Origin: Aquilaria yunnanensis
Taxonomy: Eukaryota > Streptophyta > Magnoliopsida > Malvales > Thymelaeaceae
Reading direction: 5' to 3'
Assembly (NCBI GenBank): GCA_039654915.1
Contig: CM077595.1
Span: forward strand, 87,957,501-88,021,500
DNA length: 64,000 bases
This document shows, one piece after another, positions 62,301-64,000 of this stretch. The translations under genes were made by a program, and so were the position numbers. Position 1 is the stretch's first letter. Every line of letters starts with the position of its first letter. Under the pieces are notes generated by a model. It was not told the DNA's origin and did no database searches. It saw only the letters and a program-made list of their open reading frames with translations.

Positions 62301-62854
62301 TTCAACTCCCTTAGTATATCCTCCAATGACATTGTGTGAAAAGGAAGAGTCCAATAGTAGTTCATGAATCTACTGTATCCCAACTCTTCCACCATTTGAT
62401 TAATGTCAACCATACTAATCTTGTCCATATCACAAGCATCAAAATGATCCACCAAACCTTCCATATATGTCTTCCATGGAAAATTTGCAAAGTAATCCCC
62501 ATGATACATTTTGATTGTAAACCAAGTATCATTGGGAACTGCATCATAACAAATGAAGGAATAAATCAACACATTAAAAAATACTTGAATAAAATACACC
62601 ATACTAACCCACATTCTTCTTTAAATGGACCCTTGGTCCATTGGCCCCCTCCTCCACAACACACATGGTGCCTTACTACAACACACACTTACCCTTTTCC
62701 ATGCACTTTCAACAATTGATAAATACACAACAGAAAACAAAACTATTTTCATTTCAGTGCAAAACTTACTATAGTGCCAGTCCCCTTTGTTCCCTTTCCT
62801 TTGTCTCCACTCTGTTAATCGAATGTTTGCCTTCATCTTCACCTTCCCCTTCAT
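59393..62854 (-). pseudogene. mudrA-like MULE transposase, degenerate
   Basis: A short first exon (62854-62770) splices at GT-AG in frame to 62538. Domains in order: a PB1-like domain (WFTIKMYHGDYF, VDINQMVEELGYSRFM), an acidic tandem-repeat region, the MuDR N-terminal DNA-binding domain (FPFFDVFKKAVRAYSVLQRQ, RLLVAGKY), an eroded transposase core (YRFCVRHLYTNLK, about 60270-60380), a WPMELRG/CNC SWIM zinc finger (about 59770-59900), and a C-terminal zinc knuckle reading CSICKQKGHNKSTY, whose last ligand is Tyr in place of Cys. Disruptions include TAG at 61757, a frameshift near 61590, a stop at 61044 and others downstream, TAG at 59799 inside the SWIM motif, and a frameshift at an A-run near 59580. 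An intact protein would be the element's transposase; this one is dead. Confidence 0.85.
61757..61990 (-). repeat. 75-bp coding minisatellite in the transposase
   Basis: Three tandem 25-residue units of the form EEAEPxREDGHxxVxETMQ plus six residues, followed by a degraded fourth. They lie between the PB1-like and DNA-binding domains. In the third unit the Gln codon has become TAG. Confidence 0.85.
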
Positions 62855-63027
62855 CGTATTTTTGTCACCTCAACCACTGAAACAACCGCCAATTACACAG
62901 AATTTTCCCTCGCATTATTGCTAGGGTTAACAGTTACTAGAGCATTAGCAAGGAGAAGAACAAAGCTTAGAAACCCAGGGAGAGTGGAGGCAGTTGGCGG
63001 TAATAAATGACTCGGGTAAACTCATCT

Positions 63028-63225
63028 ACTGTGTATTTTTGGGCCCTAAACAAGGGTATTAATTATCACGTATGCATTTTTCATCCTAGATAATGGCCAA
63101 AATGACTGAAAGGACTAACATTGAACTTGATACGATAGTTAAGGGATATCAATAGGCACTTTTAGAGTTAATGGACAATTTTAGGACAAATCGAATAATT
63201 AAGGAAACAAATTTGGATTTTACCC
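63028..63225 (-). repeat. Right MULE terminal inverted repeat
   Basis: Inverse of 57753-57950; likely former promoter of the transposase gene, whose first ATG is at 62854. Confidence 0.88.
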
Positions 63226-63235
63226 ACCCAACCCA

Positions 63236-64000
63236 GGATCCAAGGTTGTTATAACTCCTGTGTTCAACACGACTTTCATCCTATAAATGGCTCTACAAAC
63301 CTATCGATCAATTAATAAAATTTTATAAATTTGAAAGTGGATTTAAATAATTCTATTTTTTTACAACTATTATACGGTAATTATCAAGAAATTAAATAAT
63401 ACCGCTCTTTATAAATGGAGAATGAGATGAAATCGATGTCCCCTAGTTTTTTAGGCTGGTCATGGTACAAATTTTGGCTCATATAACATGTTTCTAATAT
63501 TTGCAAACAAGCATTGGTGGGCTTTAATAAGTAAAATGAGATGAAACAAAACCTCTACAAATGAATTATACTCATGACCTGTGCATCATTGACGAAAAAC
63601 ACATGACTAGGAGAGTTGGCTGGTACTTGACAAGAATGCAGAAAGTTAGGGGGAAAAAAAAGAAATAGATAGATAGATCATCATTGTGAGAGGTCCAATT
63701 CCATTCGTCCAATAACCTTAGCCTCAGCAAACTATTTAGAGCTTCAACGTCATTTAATGATACAAATCAAACTTTTTGATGTGTTACAAAATTATAACAT
63801 AAAGTTTTTCTCTTTTCGTAATAAAAAATATATTATAAAATAATATTTAGGATTTAAAAGAGAAAAAGAGAGCTCTAGTTAAGAAGATGAAAAATCCAAT
63901 ATCTCACAACTGCATTAAAAATACGGTGATACCACCTAAAATCAGAAGGCTAAAGTGCAACTTTAAGAAAATGAATGAAAATTTTCAACAAAAAACTCGT
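63236..64000. other. AT-rich flank, no gene supported
   Basis: No ORF or repeat boundary recognised. A short GATA-type run ('tagatagatagatc') lies near 63667. Confidence 0.45.

Larger units (their letters stand above)
57753..63225. mobile_element. Mutator-like element with two convergent degenerate genes
   Basis: A 5473-bp element bounded by 198-bp terminal inverted repeats (57753-57950 and 63028-63225) starting GGGTAAAATCCAAATTTG, and by a perfect 10-bp duplication, ACCCAACCCA. It holds a mudrA-like transposase pseudogene on the minus strand (62854 to 59393) and a GRF zinc-finger pseudogene on the plus strand (58100 to 58689). Each gene starts just inside one TIR and points inward, the layout known from maize MuDR. 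The exact duplication suggests a not very old insertion, although both genes are broken. Confidence 0.88.

Overview
The window is nuclear DNA from a flowering plant, most likely a eudicot. Its intergenic DNA is AT-rich. The genes have short exons with GT-AG introns, their proteins match eudicot families, and plant-specific transposons (MULEs, a TRIM, an Athila-like element) are abundant. The species cannot be named from the sequence alone.

The first third (about 1-22 kb) is a gene island with four genes I can support fully. They are a short plant-specific protein of the DUF7722 type (1118-1378, minus); a CMP-sialic-acid-transporter-like nucleotide-sugar transporter (8 coding exons, 337 aa, 2584-6192, minus); a plant MLKL-type protein with an N-terminal helical domain and a degenerate kinase domain (2 coding exons, 695 aa, 11375-13623, plus); and ADNT1, a mitochondrial adenine nucleotide carrier (8 exons, 354 aa, 17764-21616, minus). 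All exon joins were checked by reading frame and splice sites. From memory, the Arabidopsis counterparts of the transporter and the MLKL gene lie close together (At5g41760 and At5g41730), so this may be a conserved block. The genes share no pathway. A 188-codon ORF at 16625-17191 is not recognised.

The gaps between these genes, and nearly everything from 22 kb onward, consist of transposable elements and decayed sequence. I found about ten elements bounded by long terminal inverted repeats, mostly Mutator-like. Others are a nonautonomous Athila-like Ty3/gypsy retrotransposon with 1.4-kb LTRs and no pol (30947-38354), apparently inserted into an older hAT-like element; a probable LTR relic with an internal tandem duplication (49917-51044); a Helitron-like segment (51355-53030); the 3' RNase H end of a LINE-like element (55480-56005); a complete TRIM with a perfect 5-bp target duplication (56160-57605); and a complete 5.5-kb Mutator-like element with a perfect 10-bp target duplication (57753-63225).

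The most interesting object is the 5.5-kb Mutator-like element. It carries two inward-facing, convergent genes, as maize MuDR does, but the second gene is a GRF-type zinc-finger protein with a basic region and a terminal membrane segment, not mudrB. Both genes are now broken, and two of the stops look like CAG-to-TAG changes expected from decay of methylated CHG sites. No CRISPR array, tRNA or rRNA gene was seen, and I did not find a demonstrably new biological system.
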